DNA of 64,000 nt, taken from Bacteroidota bacterium (GTDB lineage Bacteria > Bacteroidota > Bacteroidia > Bacteroidales > Prolixibacteraceae). The position numbers and the translations under genes are program-made. This document shows positions 1-8,708 of this stretch, piece by piece. Location: contig JAHEYU010000003.1 of NCBI GenBank assembly GCA_023251435.1, positions 23,079 through 87,078 of the forward strand, written 5' to 3'. The notes beneath the pieces are model-generated. The model was given only the letters and a program-made list of their open reading frames with translations, was not told the DNA's origin and did not search any database. How positions within the stretch are numbered: the stretch's first letter is position 1; each line of letters opens with the position of its first letter.

Positions 1-320
1 CAGTTGATGTGCACATTGGTGGGCGACATGAAAATTGAAACCTGGATACATTTGCTTTTCAGATATTCGTTTTCGACAAACTCTTTGATGTCGCAAACTT
101 TTCCATCGGCAGGAGATAAAATCAGGTTTTCGTTCAGAGTAATAGAACGCTGTGGATATCTGAAGAACTGTATAATCATGAGATAAATAACAGCGCCACC
201 ACCCAAAACAGCCATTTTTATTAATGTGTCGGTGATGAAAAACCAGGATAATACGATGAGTACTGCTATTCCAGCAGTTGCATAATTAATGGTTGTGATA
301 CCGGCTTTGTGAACTTTCAT
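1..320 (-). CDS. psd: Phosphatidylserine decarboxylase family protein, C-terminally cut by the window edge
   Basis: About 106 N-terminal residues are present and the frame runs off the left edge. The protein decarboxylates phosphatidylserine to phosphatidylethanolamine at the inner membrane. Seen: start MKVHKAG, two hydrophobic segments near residues 13-50, the family motif SPADGKV near residue 72, and MSPTNVHIN at the edge, which is the conserved block of Psd enzymes. The catalytic autocleavage site lies outside the window. The ATG at 318-320 is the only sensible start. It sits directly downstream of cdsA on the same strand (44 bp gap), so two phospholipid enzymes are neighbours and probably cotranscribed. 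The family call is confident; the enzyme's completeness cannot be judged. Confidence 0.9.
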   Translation of the reverse strand, partial: MKVHKAGITTINYATAGIAVLIVLSWFFITDTLIKMAVLGGGAVIYLMIIQFFRYPQRSITLNENLILSPADGKVCDIKEFVENEYLKSKCIQVSIFMSPTNVHIN

Positions 321-364
321 TATTGATTTTTAATATTCCGGCTCAAAAATAGCAAATTATTGAG

Positions 365-1189
365 CTATTCAATAATTATTTTCAGATATAAGACGATTAC
401 AGGAACCGCAAACAGGAGCGAATCGAACCGGTCGAGAACTCCTCCGTGGCCCGGTAAAATCTGGCCACTGTCTTTAATGCCAAAGTGTCGTTTAAACATC
501 GATTCGGTTAAATCGCCATAAGTAGAGCTTACAACCGTTAAAATACTGATAGCCATCCAGTGGATGATTTGTATTTCAGGAATATAGATGGAAATAATAT
601 ATGCAGCGAGCAACGCTGTTAAAGTTCCGCCAATGGCGCCTTCCCACGATTTTTTAGGCGAAATCCGTTCGAAAAGTCTGTGTTTTCCCATCGAAACACC
701 AAAGAGATATGCTCCTGAATCGTAAGTCCAGATAATGGCAAACAAGGCAATTAATAATTTGGGAGAAAAATCGTTTGATGGAATTATTTCTGTGAAAACC
801 AGAAAGTTAATAAGCGATATTGGTATTGCAAGATAAATAATGCTGAAAATAGTGACTGCAATATTCTCAATTGGTTTTTGTTTTTTACGGTAAAGTTCTG
901 CTGACATTGTTACCAGTAAAAGTGGAAAGAGGAGTAGAAAATACGTCACCTCCAATAATCCTTTGGCAACAAAAAATGAAATTCCGAACAACAAAAATGA
1001 AATCAGGTAACTCAACCAGATATTTGGTTTAATATCTGATTGTTTAAAAAGTTTCGAAAATTCAAAGAGTCCACCACCCAGTATTAGCAAAAATAATACA
1101 CCATAACTATACTGACCGGCGTAAATAGCGGCCAGTATAACCAAAACCAAAACGATTCCTGTGGCAGTTCGGGTAATTAACTTCTTCAA
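365..1189 (-). CDS. cdsA: Phosphatidate cytidylyltransferase (CDP-diglyceride synthase)
   Basis: Integral inner-membrane enzyme converting phosphatidic acid and CTP to CDP-diacylglycerol, the precursor of phosphatidylserine and phosphatidylglycerol. Its 274 residues match the usual family length. Seen: about eight hydrophobic segments, the SPKKSWEGAIGG block around residue 178, and the C-terminal signature DSGQILPGHGGVLDRFDS around residues 240-257 with the catalytic acidic residues. The start ATG overlaps the stop of the upstream DUF2007 gene by 4 bases (ATGA), indicating translational coupling. psd follows, consistent with a phospholipid operon. The call is secure. Confidence 0.96.
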   Translation of the reverse strand: MKKLITRTATGIVLVLVILAAIYAGQYSYGVLFLLILGGGLFEFSKLFKQSDIKPNIWLSYLISFLLFGISFFVAKGLLEVTYFLLLFPLLLVTMSAELYRKKQKPIENIAVTIFSIIYLAIPISLINFLVFTEIIPSNDFSPKLLIALFAIIWTYDSGAYLFGVSMGKHRLFERISPKKSWEGAIGGTLTALLAAYIISIYIPEIQIIHWMAISILTVVSSTYGDLTESMFKRHFGIKDSGQILPGHGGVLDRFDSLLFAVPVIVLYLKIIIE

Positions 1190-1392
1190 TTGATTAAATC
1201 TTTTAAAAGTTCGGTTGCACTTTTCTCAAAATCTTTATGTACCCAAACTTCTATATCTCCAATCGATGGAATGGTGGATATGTTTTCGTTCATAATAACA
1301 CATTTAATCTCTTCATTTTCAAGCATCTCTTTTGCAATTTCAGCCTGAAAACCTTCGCCTGTGCGCAATACGCATACCCAATCTTTTTCCAT
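1186..1392 (-). CDS. DUF2007-type small protein (putative signal-transducing protein)
   Basis: A 68-residue acidic protein with the compact pattern of DUF2007 domains: an N-terminal strand (WVCVLRTGE), a helix (AEIAKEMLENEE), then strands ending EVWVHKDFEKSATELLKDL. No enzymatic residues are apparent. The family is thought to be a small PII-like fold with unknown function. It is squeezed between the LutC-like gene (20 bp gap) and cdsA (4 bp overlap), so it belongs to the same transcript. Family assignment rests on pattern recall only. Confidence 0.75.
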   Translation of the reverse strand: MEKDWVCVLRTGEGFQAEIAKEMLENEEIKCVIMNENISTIPSIGDIEVWVHKDFEKSATELLKDLIN

Positions 1393-1412
1393 AGTAATTT
1401 AGTTTAAAAGGG

Positions 1413-2039
1413 TTAAACTGTAATAATTACAACCAACGTTTTGGGTCCGTGCATACCCATTACCAACGTTTTCTCGATGTCAGCAGTCCGGCTGGGACCG
1501 GTAATATTGCTTATTAACGAAGGTAATTTATTTTTATATTTTTCCTGCAATTTTTCAATCGCGTTGTCTAAATAATCGACTATTTGCGACTCGCTGGCTA
1601 CAACAATATGCGTTTCAGGAAAAACATTGAGACGACGTCCGGAGATTTGTGCAGAGCTAATGAGGACAGAACCCAAATGAGCAACCAGAAATTCACAACC
1701 GGTAATTCCGGTATTCAGGTTCAGAAATTCACTTTCTTCTGATTCTGTCTTCACTTTTCCTTCCAGAATTTCTAAAAGGGACGAATCGGTGCAGAACAGT
1801 TTATCCTGATTTTTTTCTTCACAAATGAGTTTTACCTGAGCGGCAATTTCTGATTGTGAATTGCACAAAATTACCCTGCCTCCAATAAGTTCAAGGTTTG
1901 TTTTGAATTCCTGAACGAGAGATGGGTTAAGCGGAAGGTAAACAGAAGAGGTGAAATCGGGGATATTAACCTCGATTTCACCTCTGTTTTGCTGTGCGGC
2001 CTTTAGTTTGGCCAAAATATTATTTTTTGCTGATTTCAT
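1413..2039 (-). CDS. LUD-domain protein, LutC/YkgG family
   Basis: 208 residues resembling LutC, the third subunit of the LutABC L-lactate oxidation complex. Seen: N-terminal helix with AKLKAAQQNRGE, central CTDSSLLEILEG, the LNTGITGCEFLVAHLGSVL segment near residue 110, and C-terminal ISNITGPSRTADIEKTLVMGMHGP, the conserved LUD-domain block. lutA and lutB are not in the window, so a lactate role is not supported by context. Its start overlaps the ftsH stop by one base (TAATG), so it is coupled to ftsH. The same arrangement with ftsH and cdsA is familiar in Bacteroidota, which suggests a conserved but unclear role. Confidence 0.85.
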   Translation of the reverse strand: MKSAKNNILAKLKAAQQNRGEIEVNIPDFTSSVYLPLNPSLVQEFKTNLELIGGRVILCNSQSEIAAQVKLICEEKNQDKLFCTDSSLLEILEGKVKTESEESEFLNLNTGITGCEFLVAHLGSVLISSAQISGRRLNVFPETHIVVASESQIVDYLDNAIEKLQEKYKNKLPSLISNITGPSRTADIEKTLVMGMHGPKTLVVIITV

Positions 2040-4066
2040 TAAAATGATACGTGTTCAGCTGGTTTTTCTGTATTGTCAGGTTCCCCCGGAGCCAATTCCT
2101 TTTTTGTTTCGCTTACCAGCATTGGCCTTGCCCATAGACGTTTACCGAATATATGCTCGAGATCTTCACTGAAAATAACCTCTTTTTCCAACAACATTTC
2201 TGCAAGTTTCTGATGGCCGTCTTTATTGTTTTTAAGTACGTCTATTGCTCTTACGTATTGTGTTTCAATCAGTTGTTTCGATTCTGCATCAATCAGTTCA
2301 GCGGTTTTTTCACTATATGGTTTGCTGAAGGCATATTCACTTTGGCCCGATGAATCGTAGTAGCTAACGTTTCCAACCTTTTCGCTCATACCAAAAATAC
2401 TGACCATTGCATAAGCCTGTTTGGTTACTTTTTCGAGGTCGTTTTGTGCGCCCGACGAGATGCTGTTAAACGAAATCTGTTCAGCAGCCCTTCCTCCAAG
2501 TGCAGAGCACATTTCGTCGAGTAGCTGATCTTTGGTTGTGATAGAGCGTTCTTCAGGAAGATACCATGCAGCACCCAAAGCTTTTCCGCGAGGTACAATG
2601 GTTACTTTTACCAGCGGATGAGCATGTTCGAGCAGCCAGCTAATGGTAGCATGACCAGCTTCGTGGTAGGCAATTCTCCGTTTTTCATCAATCGAGATGA
2701 TTTTATTTTTCTTTTCCAATCCGCCTACGATCCGATCAACTGCATCCAGAAAGTCTTGTTTGTCAACAATATCTTTGTTTTTGCGGGCAGCAATCAATGC
2801 CGATTCGTTACAAACGTTGGCTATATCGGCACCCGAAAATCCAGGGGTTTGTTTCGCAAGAAATGAAGATTGAACTTCAGACGAAAGTTTAATGGGTTTC
2901 AGATGTACATTAAAAATTTCTTCACGTTCATTCAGGTCGGGTAATTCAACATGAATCTGTCGGTCGAAACGTCCGGCGCGCATTAAAGCCCTGTCGAGAA
3001 TATCTGCGCGGTTGGTAGCTGCAAGTATTATTACTCCTGAATTGGTGTCAAAACCATCCATTTCGGTGAGCAACTGGTTGAGTGTGTTTTCTCGTTCATC
3101 ATTCGATCCCATATTAGGATTTTTCCCGCGGGCACGTCCAATGGCGTCTATTTCGTCGATAAAAACAATACAAGGCGATTTCTCCTTGGCTTGTTTAAAC
3201 AAATCGCGTACGCGTGAAGCACCCACTCCAACAAACATTTCAACAAAATCGGAACCCGACATGGAGAAAAACGGAACATTTGCTTCGCCTGCAACAGCTT
3301 TTGCAAGTAAAGTTTTTCCTGTTCCGGGAGGGCCAACCAAAAGCGCGCCTTTCGGAATTTTACCACCCAGTTTGGTGAATTTTTCAGGACTTTTCAGGAA
3401 ATCGACAATTTCTTCTACTTCCTGTTTAGCTTCGGCTAAACCGGCAACATCTTTGAAATTGGTTGAAACTCTGGAATCTTTATCGAATACTTTTGCCTGC
3501 GATTTGCCTACATTAAAAATATTTCCGGCACCGCCGCCGCCTGCACCTTTGCTCATTCGTTTAAAAATGAACCACCAAATAAGGATGATGATTGCAAACG
3601 GTAAAATCCAGTTGAGTAATTCACCAAGGTAGTTGTGAACTGTCTTATATTCAACGCTGATCTTGTTTTCTTCAGTTGCTTCGTTCTGAACTTCCTGTAA
3701 GTTTTTTTCAAAAGAATCGACCGATCCTATTGTAAAGAAAAAATGGGGACCAATCTCTGCAGGTGCAGTAAAACCATTGTTTAACTTGTCTTTATATTTG
3801 TCATAGCTTTCCTTTTTCAGGAAGATTTGCGCTTCTTTCTCATTTACGACAATGATTTTTTGTATGTCGTTATTTGGGATCATGGCGGTTTTTACTTCTT
3901 TCCAGTTGGTCTCTACCGGCCCTGCCCCCAAAGTGAACCATTGAATAGCTAAAAAGGAAATAATAATTACCCCATAAATCCAATATGGATTAATTCTCGG
4001 GGTTTTGTTTATTTGCCTCATATTACCCGGATTGGGTTTTGCATTGTTGTTTTTTTTCTCTGCCAT
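2039..4066 (-). CDS. ftsH: ATP-dependent zinc metalloprotease FtsH
   Basis: Membrane-anchored AAA+ protease that degrades misfolded membrane and short-lived regulatory proteins. 675 residues. Seen: N-terminal membrane segment near residues 27-47, a periplasmic part to about residue 147, a second membrane segment ([16 protein letters not shown]), Walker A GPPGTGKT near residue 243, Walker [13 protein letters not shown], the AAA second region of homology ([19 protein letters not shown]), and the zinc site HEAGH near residue 466. The C-terminus has a short acidic tail. rsfS lies 8 bp upstream and the LutC-like gene overlaps its stop. Start at the ATG giving MAEKKNN. Very secure. Confidence 0.98.
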   Translation of the reverse strand: MAEKKNNNAKPNPGNMRQINKTPRINPYWIYGVIIISFLAIQWFTLGAGPVETNWKEVKTAMIPNNDIQKIIVVNEKEAQIFLKKESYDKYKDKLNNGFTAPAEIGPHFFFTIGSVDSFEKNLQEVQNEATEENKISVEYKTVHNYLGELLNWILPFAIIILIWWFIFKRMSKGAGGGGAGNIFNVGKSQAKVFDKDSRVSTNFKDVAGLAEAKQEVEEIVDFLKSPEKFTKLGGKIPKGALLVGPPGTGKTLLAKAVAGEANVPFFSMSGSDFVEMFVGVGASRVRDLFKQAKEKSPCIVFIDEIDAIGRARGKNPNMGSNDERENTLNQLLTEMDGFDTNSGVIILAATNRADILDRALMRAGRFDRQIHVELPDLNEREEIFNVHLKPIKLSSEVQSSFLAKQTPGFSGADIANVCNESALIAARKNKDIVDKQDFLDAVDRIVGGLEKKNKIISIDEKRRIAYHEAGHATISWLLEHAHPLVKVTIVPRGKALGAAWYLPEERSITTKDQLLDEMCSALGGRAAEQISFNSISSGAQNDLEKVTKQAYAMVSIFGMSEKVGNVSYYDSSGQSEYAFSKPYSEKTAELIDAESKQLIETQYVRAIDVLKNNKDGHQKLAEMLLEKEVIFSEDLEHIFGKRLWARPMLVSETKKELAPGEPDNTEKPAEHVSF

Positions 4067-4074
4067 TTTATTTA

Positions 4075-4452
4075 TTAGTTATCTTCTTTTATATTTTCGA
4101 TATGTGCATCGGCCCAAAGATTTTCGAGATCGTAGAAATTTCTGGTATCTTTCTGAAATATGTGAACCATTACATCAGCATAATCAAGTAAAATCCATAG
4201 TGAATTACGGTATCCGTCTTTGTGCCAGGCTTTTTCACTAATTATTTCTTCAACAGTGTCTTCAACCGAATGGGCAATCGCATCAACCTGTGTACTAGAG
4301 TTTCCATGACAAATAATAAAATATTTACATTCGGTATGGTTTATTTTTGTCAAATCAATCTTTATCAGTTCTAATCCTTTTTTTCTTTGAATTCCTTCAA
4401 CAATGGCATCAATCAATTGTTCAGTTTCTGCTTCTGCAATGCTTTTGTTCAT
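4075..4452 (-). CDS. rsfS: Ribosomal silencing factor RsfS
   Basis: 125-residue RsfS/Iojap family protein. It binds ribosomal protein uL14 and blocks joining of the 30S and 50S subunits in starvation. Seen: KKGLELIKIDLTKI, the conserved CKYFIICHGNSSTQVDAIA block around residues 43-61, KDGYRNSLWILLDYADVMVHIF and a C-terminal YDLENLWADA. Length and motif order fit the family. It is the first gene of the minus-strand run towards ftsH and is divergent from birA, with a 112-bp gap that should carry both promoters. Confidence 0.95.
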   Translation of the reverse strand: MNKSIAEAETEQLIDAIVEGIQRKKGLELIKIDLTKINHTECKYFIICHGNSSTQVDAIAHSVEDTVEEIISEKAWHKDGYRNSLWILLDYADVMVHIFQKDTRNFYDLENLWADAHIENIKEDN

Positions 4453-4564
4453 ACATTTTTATTAATGACACAAAGATAAATTTTTTACTTTATAATAAGT
4501 GTTAAACTTGTACGACTAATTGCCTTCATCAAAAGAAATGCAATAGGTCTAATAAACAAATCAA

Positions 4565-5305
4565 ATGATTGGAATACAAATAATCCGCTTACAAGCTGTC
4601 AATTCTACCAACAACTATGCCAATGGCCAATTGATGGAAAATGAGTTACCTGATGGTACTGTCTTTTTGGCATACGAGCAAATATCAGGTCGTGGCCAAA
4701 TGAACAACTTCTGGGAAAGTGAACCGGGAAAGAACCTTACCTTTTCGATTGTTGTTTATCCCGATTTTCTGGATATACGCCGCCAGTTTATGCTTTCGAA
4801 AGTGGTTACACTCGGAATTTATCATGCTCTGAATAAATATGTTGCCAATCTCCGGATAAAATGGCCCAACGATATTTATGCCGGCGACAAAAAATTGGGT
4901 GGAATTCTGATTGAAAATTCTATCATGAACAGCTCGATAAAAAGTTCTGTAATTGGGATAGGAATCAATGTAAATCAAACCGATTTCAGGAGCAATGCTC
5001 CCAATCCGGTTTCGTTGAAAACACTGACAAATCAGCAATTCGACAGTGACCAGATTTTAAATGAAATCTTATCAGGTATAGACTTATACTATTACTTGCT
5101 TCGTGGTGGCGAAGAAGAACGCATCGACCGGGAATTCATTTCTGTTTTATACCGGGTGGATGAAAAACATTGGTTTCGCGCGGAGGAAGAGGTGTTTGAA
5201 GGTGAAATATTTGGGGTGAACGAGATTGGGCAATTGCTGATTAGAAAGAACGATGGAGAAATTGTTGATTTTCATTTTAAAGAAGTTGAGTTTCTGCACA
5301 TGTAA
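4565..5305 (+). CDS. birA: Biotin--[acetyl-CoA-carboxylase] ligase
   Basis: Activates biotin to biotinyl-AMP and attaches it to biotin carboxyl carrier protein. 246 residues without an N-terminal helix-turn-helix, so a class I (non-repressor) ligase. Seen: STNNYA near residue 15, the nucleotide/biotin loop GRGQMNNFWESEPGKNLTFS near residue 40 (normally GRGQRGR-like), KWPNDIY near residue 100 with KLGGILIE, and GIGINVNQ near residue 142. The C-terminal SH3-like domain is short. The stop codon at 5303-5305 is followed immediately, without spacer, by the frame of an HsdR relic, suggesting an insertion or deletion breakpoint right at its 3' end. Confidence 0.95.
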   Translation: MIGIQIIRLQAVNSTNNYANGQLMENELPDGTVFLAYEQISGRGQMNNFWESEPGKNLTFSIVVYPDFLDIRRQFMLSKVVTLGIYHALNKYVANLRIKWPNDIYAGDKKLGGILIENSIMNSSIKSSVIGIGINVNQTDFRSNAPNPVSLKTLTNQQFDSDQILNEILSGIDLYYYLLRGGEEERIDREFISVLYRVDEKHWFRAEEEVFEGEIFGVNEIGQLLIRKNDGEIVDFHFKEVEFLHM

Positions 5306-5712
5306 TACGAATCCGTACCAAACAATTGGGCTTAACTGAAGATGAACTGGCTTTCTACGATTTGTTATCATCGAATGAGAGACTTATAAATGAAAAGGGA
5401 CCTATACAGGATTTGGTGCATCAAGTGGTTGCTTCAGTAAAAAAGAACCTACAACTTGACTGGGCAAAGAAAGAAGATGCGCTTGCTACCATTCGTTTAG
5501 CAGTTAAAAAAGAATTGAGTGGTAAAGTGCCTTTCTCCCAATTAAATAATCTATTAAAAGAAGTGTTAGAACAAGCTGAAGGACAGGTTCTGCATTTTCA
5601 CATTAACGTGACTCAAAAGGTAAATACTGAAGAATGTACAGATATTATTAAGAAACCAAAGCAAAACCAACCATATACAGCCTGGGAAGTTAATAGTCCG
5701 GGGAGTTGCTAA
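5306..5712 (+). pseudogene. C-terminal relic of type I restriction endonuclease HsdR
   Basis: An open frame of about 128 codons from the TTG at 5326, open further upstream into the birA end. It contains GLTEDELAFYDLL, then VHQVVASVKKNLQLDWAKKE and LAVKKEL, which resemble the C-terminal helical region of HsdR restriction subunits (EGLTEEELAFYDAL... IDWT type). The roughly 900-residue nuclease and helicase part is absent, as are hsdM and hsdS. No good start codon exists: the frame begins in mid-domain just after the birA stop. I infer a deletion relic of a type I restriction-modification locus. The last 40 or so residues are not recognised. Confidence 0.7.
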
Positions 5713-5723
5713 ATTTTTAAGAT

Positions 5724-6155
5724 ATGGAACCAATTAACGTCAACTTTCAGATTAAGGGTATTGAATTGTAGGAGTTCAATTTGAAACACCCACAAATTCC
5801 ATTAGAACTGGAAAGAACTTATAATTTTAACATCAATATTGAGCAACGTATCAACAATGAAGAAAAATTGGTCATTGTTGTTACTTCGGTTGATTTAATT
5901 CATGAAGGAGACCAGCAATGTCATGCCTCAATCAAGACCAGTTGTATTTTCTTAATTGAGAATTTTCAGGACTTTGTTGTTGCCGATACATATCAGGTTA
6001 ATTTACCCGATCAATTTGTTGTTACATTAAATTCCATATCCCTTTCAACAACCAGGGAAATCATGTTCTCTGGTTTCAAAGGAACATTTATGCATAATTT
6101 ATATATGCCAATCGTTAATCCATCAACTCTTGTAATTAAAAAGCAAAATGAATAA
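5724..6155 (+). pseudogene. SecB-like chaperone gene interrupted by an in-frame amber codon
   Basis: Reading from the ATG at 5724 gives MEPINVNFQIKGIEL, then TAG at 5769-5771, then the same frame continues without a break for 128 codons (EFNLKHPQIPLELE... to 6155). The body contains an internal block INNEEKLVIVVTSVDLI and LPDQFVVTLNSISLSTTR followed by FKGTF, a pattern I associate with SecB-like small proteins found beside restriction systems and toxin-antitoxin loci in Bacteroidota. One base change in the TAG (to TTG, Leu) would restore a 143-residue protein. A TTG at 5781 could serve as an internal start but would lose the first strand. Family assignment is moderate; the nonsense codon is directly visible. 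Confidence 0.65.
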
Positions 6156-6546
6156 TAGTTAATAAGAACACATTTTCTCTATATTAAAAAGAAAGAACTC
6201 CTGATAATCATCTCGTTTTAGGGGTTTTTCCATTTTAAAGCATTGCCTTTCAGATCATAGAAGGTACTACTCTCACTCAATTATTCACCAAAGTTATCTC
6301 CACATCCCGTAAAAGTCAGGGAGCTTTTTCCGCTTCCTGAATGGAAATGATAAGCTTGCTTCGCATTCGGTCACTTTTTTGCCCCATGCCCCGTACCTCA
6401 AGCAAAAAACTGACATTCGCCCTGTGACAAGAATCCGGTCTGCACAATGTGCAATTGGCTCAAAATTAATTGGAGCGCCAGCCATAAAAAAACCTCAGGG
6501 CAGAGGTGACTTAAAATGCAAAATAATTTTATTTACTCCGGTGCCA
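6156..6546. other. Gene-free stretch in the decayed accessory patch
   Basis: About 390 bp between the SecB-like relic and the RadC relic. Short open frames on both strands (for example 6294-6485 minus) show no recognisable motifs and no plausible initiation context. It may be residual sequence of deleted genes; nothing specific is supported. Confidence 0.4.
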
Positions 6547-6989
6547 ATGTACAATTCAACTTTGGCAGAAATCGAAATCAGTTACAAACCCAAATACAAA
6601 GCATCAGAACTGCCCAAGGTGGTTCCTTCGGGTGACGCTTACGAATGCCAAAGTTTGTTTTTCCCCGCCTGAATTACCGTGAATACTTCAACATACTTTG
6701 CCTGAAGCGGAACAACAAAGTGCTGGGCTACTGCCAGATTTCAGCAGGAGGATTGAACGGAACTGTTGTAGATGTCCGGATTATTATGCAGACAGCCTTG
6801 AAATCAAATGCTTGCAGTGTAATTCTAAGTCACTGCCACTCCTCAGTGCACCTTTTACCCAGCGATGCAGATAAAGAGTTGACCAAAAAGATCAAAGAAG
6901 CAGGAAAGTTACTCGACATTGCGGTGCTGGATCATCTGATTCTGACTTCTGAAAAATATTTTTCATTTGCCGATGAAGGATTGATGTAG
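6547..6989 (+). pseudogene. RadC-family JAB-domain gene with frameshift
   Basis: The ATG at 6547 opens MYNSTLAEIEISYKPK and KASELPKVVPSGDAYE, the usual start of the short Bacteroidetes RadC/JAB proteins encoded in mobile regions. Homology then moves to another frame at about 6645-6672 and continues as NYREYFNILCLKRNN, LGYCQISAGGLNGTVVDVR and LDIAVLDHLILTSEKYFSFADEGL to a stop at 6989. The family's SHNHPSG-x-L-x-PS-x-AD metal motif reads SHCHSSVHLLPSDAD, keeping both His and the distal Asp. The frameshift and a few residues missing around the linker indicate a recently broken gene. A good terminator still follows it. Confidence 0.75.
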
Positions 6990-7011
6990 AAAAAGGCTTC
7001 GGCCTTTTTTT
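6990..7011 (+). terminator. Rho-independent terminator of the RadC relic
   Basis: Eight-base stem (AAAAAGGC paired with GCCTTTTT) closed by a TTCG tetraloop and followed by a T run. It starts immediately after the radC relic's stop codon. Confidence 0.85.
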
Positions 7012-7094
7012 ATTCGCTTCCAAGCTATGTGACACTAAACAAAAGAACCTTTTTTTGAAACATACGTTATTCAACTATTCATAAATCATTTGCT

Positions 7095-7850
7095 ATGTGT
7101 TACAACGTCAAAGCATTACTCGAATCGCAGTTGAAACGTGCCCGTAAACAAGGCCACTATCAGGATGCACAGGATATACAGCTCAAATTGTTTGATATGG
7201 GTGTGACAAATCTTTATCAGTCATCCGGGTTCACGCACCCTAAAATGCTGATATATATAGATCAGGACTCTGAACCACTTGTTGGAATATGGGGATTGAT
7301 TCCACACTGGGTAAAAGACAATGCACAAAAGGTAAAACTTTGGAATACTACATTAAACGCCCGTGGAGAATCCATTTTCGAAAAACCTTCGTTCCGTGAT
7401 GCTGCAAAATCAAAACGATGTTTGATCTATTTGGATGGTTTTTACGAACATCATCATTTAGGCGGAAAGACTTACCCGTTCTTCATCCGGAAGCAAGATT
7501 CAGAGCCTTTTGCAGTGGCAGGCTTGTGGTCGGAGTGGATGGATCGTGAAAATAAATCCAAGCTGATTACTTTCAGTATTGTGACCACAATCGGCAATCC
7601 GATGATGGCCAAAATACACAACAATCCCAAACTGGAAGGTCCAAGAATGCCGGTAATCCTTCCTGAAGAATTGGCAGATCATTGGATAGATCCGGGTAAA
7701 AGCCAGAAAGAGCTGAATGAATTATTGCTTCCTTTTCCGGAGGAGTTACTAACCGCCCATACCGTTTATCACATTGCCGGAAAAGATTCAAAAGGCAATG
7801 TTCCGGCAGCTGAAGAAGAATTTATTTATCCGGAGTTTAAACTTAATTAA
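7095..7850 (+). CDS. SRAP-domain protein (YedK/HMCES family, abasic-site DNA shield)
   Basis: Members of this family form a covalent thiazolidine link through Cys2 with abasic sites in single-stranded DNA. 251 residues. Seen: MCYN start giving the catalytic Cys2, NARGESIF near residue 90, RCLIYLDGFYEHH near residue 113 with the conserved Glu, and a late KIHNNPKLEGPRMPVIL block carrying the active His. The spacing is normal for the family. It stands alone, after the RadC relic terminator and convergent with the nuclease gene. No LexA-like operator could be recognised by eye. Confidence 0.92.
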   Translation: MCYNVKALLESQLKRARKQGHYQDAQDIQLKLFDMGVTNLYQSSGFTHPKMLIYIDQDSEPLVGIWGLIPHWVKDNAQKVKLWNTTLNARGESIFEKPSFRDAAKSKRCLIYLDGFYEHHHLGGKTYPFFIRKQDSEPFAVAGLWSEWMDRENKSKLITFSIVTTIGNPMMAKIHNNPKLEGPRMPVILPEELADHWIDPGKSQKELNELLLPFPEELLTAHTVYHIAGKDSKGNVPAAEEEFIYPEFKLN

Positions 7851-7941
7851 GTTTTCTATTGACTTTCAGGATTTATTATCGTAACTTGTGCTTGGGTTAA
7901 ATGTCAAAGTGAAAATTTTAGTGGTTTTTTGGTGGATTTTT

Positions 7942-7967
7942 AAAACCCTTGCATTTGCAGGGGTTTT
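7942..7967. terminator. Bidirectional terminator between SRAP and nuclease genes
   Basis: Inverted repeat AAAACCC ... GGGTTTT with an inner TGCA/TGCA pair, located between two convergent genes. T-rich tracts are present on both sides, so it could serve either strand. Confidence 0.75.
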
Positions 7968-7970
7968 ACT

Positions 7971-8708
7971 TTAAAACCACCCTGAAATTGAAATTCTCCC
8001 TTCCAGATTTTTCTCCAACGGATCGTCCAATCCTTTGAAAAAATCAATCCCGGTCTGCTGCTCAATAAAATCTACCGTTACCACAAATTCATCGAGGTTC
8101 TTTGACGATGACGCATGTGGCAAAATTAGTCCGATCATCTTGTCTTTTCCATCGAATACTATTTTGTAATAATAGCCGGGTATGGTAACTACGTTTGCAC
8201 CGATAGTACCAATGTTGTCTTTGAATATTGGGCCGGTTACCACATATAATTTTTCGTATTCCAACCCCCATTTCCTGACCTGACTTTCTGCAACACTCCA
8301 TATTCCACGGTTAAAACCAGCAGTTTGTGGTGACATGTTCGACAGAAAAAAAGATTCTGACATTGCTGTTTTATTCTGGGTCATATCGGCTGCAGGGCAT
8401 AGATGGCCACGGTCGTAACCAGATCCTTTGTAATCGTTTAAGGAGGCCGATCCTGTAGAAACAGCCGGATCGGCGCGAAAATCATCAGTCCTGCTTTGAG
8501 TACCATTGATATTCTCCAAATTCAACTGGTAAAATACCCAGCTGGGCTGTTCGTTTTCTTCGGAATAAGCCAATGAGTAATATGCCTGGCGAACAATCTG
8601 ACCGGTAGAAACTGGTTCGAAGTTTATTTCTAATGTTGGTTCAATCGGATTGTCCTTCCCGCACGACATTGTCACTATCACCAGGACAATCAATAAAATC
8701 TTCTTCAT
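7971..8708 (-). CDS. Lipoprotein DNA/RNA non-specific endonuclease (NUC1/EndA family)
   Basis: Sugar-non-specific nuclease with a beta-beta-alpha metal site, 245 residues. Seen: lipoprotein signal peptide ending in VTMSCGKD (lipobox Cys near residue 16), the family signature YDRGHLCPAADM near residue 99 with the catalytic His, FLSNMSPQTAGFNRGIWS holding the conserved Asn, and ESQVRKW. The C-terminal part carries the usual VVTGPIF and IPGYYYKIV strands. It is predicted to be attached to an outer or inner membrane outside the cytoplasm, degrading environmental nucleic acid. No immunity gene is apparent, so a nutritional role is more likely than a toxin role. Confidence 0.93.
   Translation of the reverse strand: MKKILLIVLVIVTMSCGKDNPIEPTLEINFEPVSTGQIVRQAYYSLAYSEENEQPSWVFYQLNLENINGTQSRTDDFRADPAVSTGSASLNDYKGSGYDRGHLCPAADMTQNKTAMSESFFLSNMSPQTAGFNRGIWSVAESQVRKWGLEYEKLYVVTGPIFKDNIGTIGANVVTIPGYYYKIVFDGKDKMIGLILPHASSSKNLDEFVVTVDFIEQQTGIDFFKGLDDPLEKNLEGRISISGWF

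Noticed and set aside
3012-3632. 206-residue plus-strand open frame antisense to ftsH
   Set aside because: Lies wholly within the AAA domain of ftsH, whose motifs are complete; the antisense peptide shows no family pattern.
6294-6485. 63-residue minus-strand frame in the decayed patch
   Set aside because: No recognisable features; basic, Cys-containing peptide typical of chance frames.
7971-8708. NUC1 nuclease as a secreted antibacterial toxin
   Set aside because: No immunity gene, no toxin delivery domain (PAAR, LXG, Rhs or Type IX sorting tail); a simple lipoprotein signal fits a nutritional nuclease.
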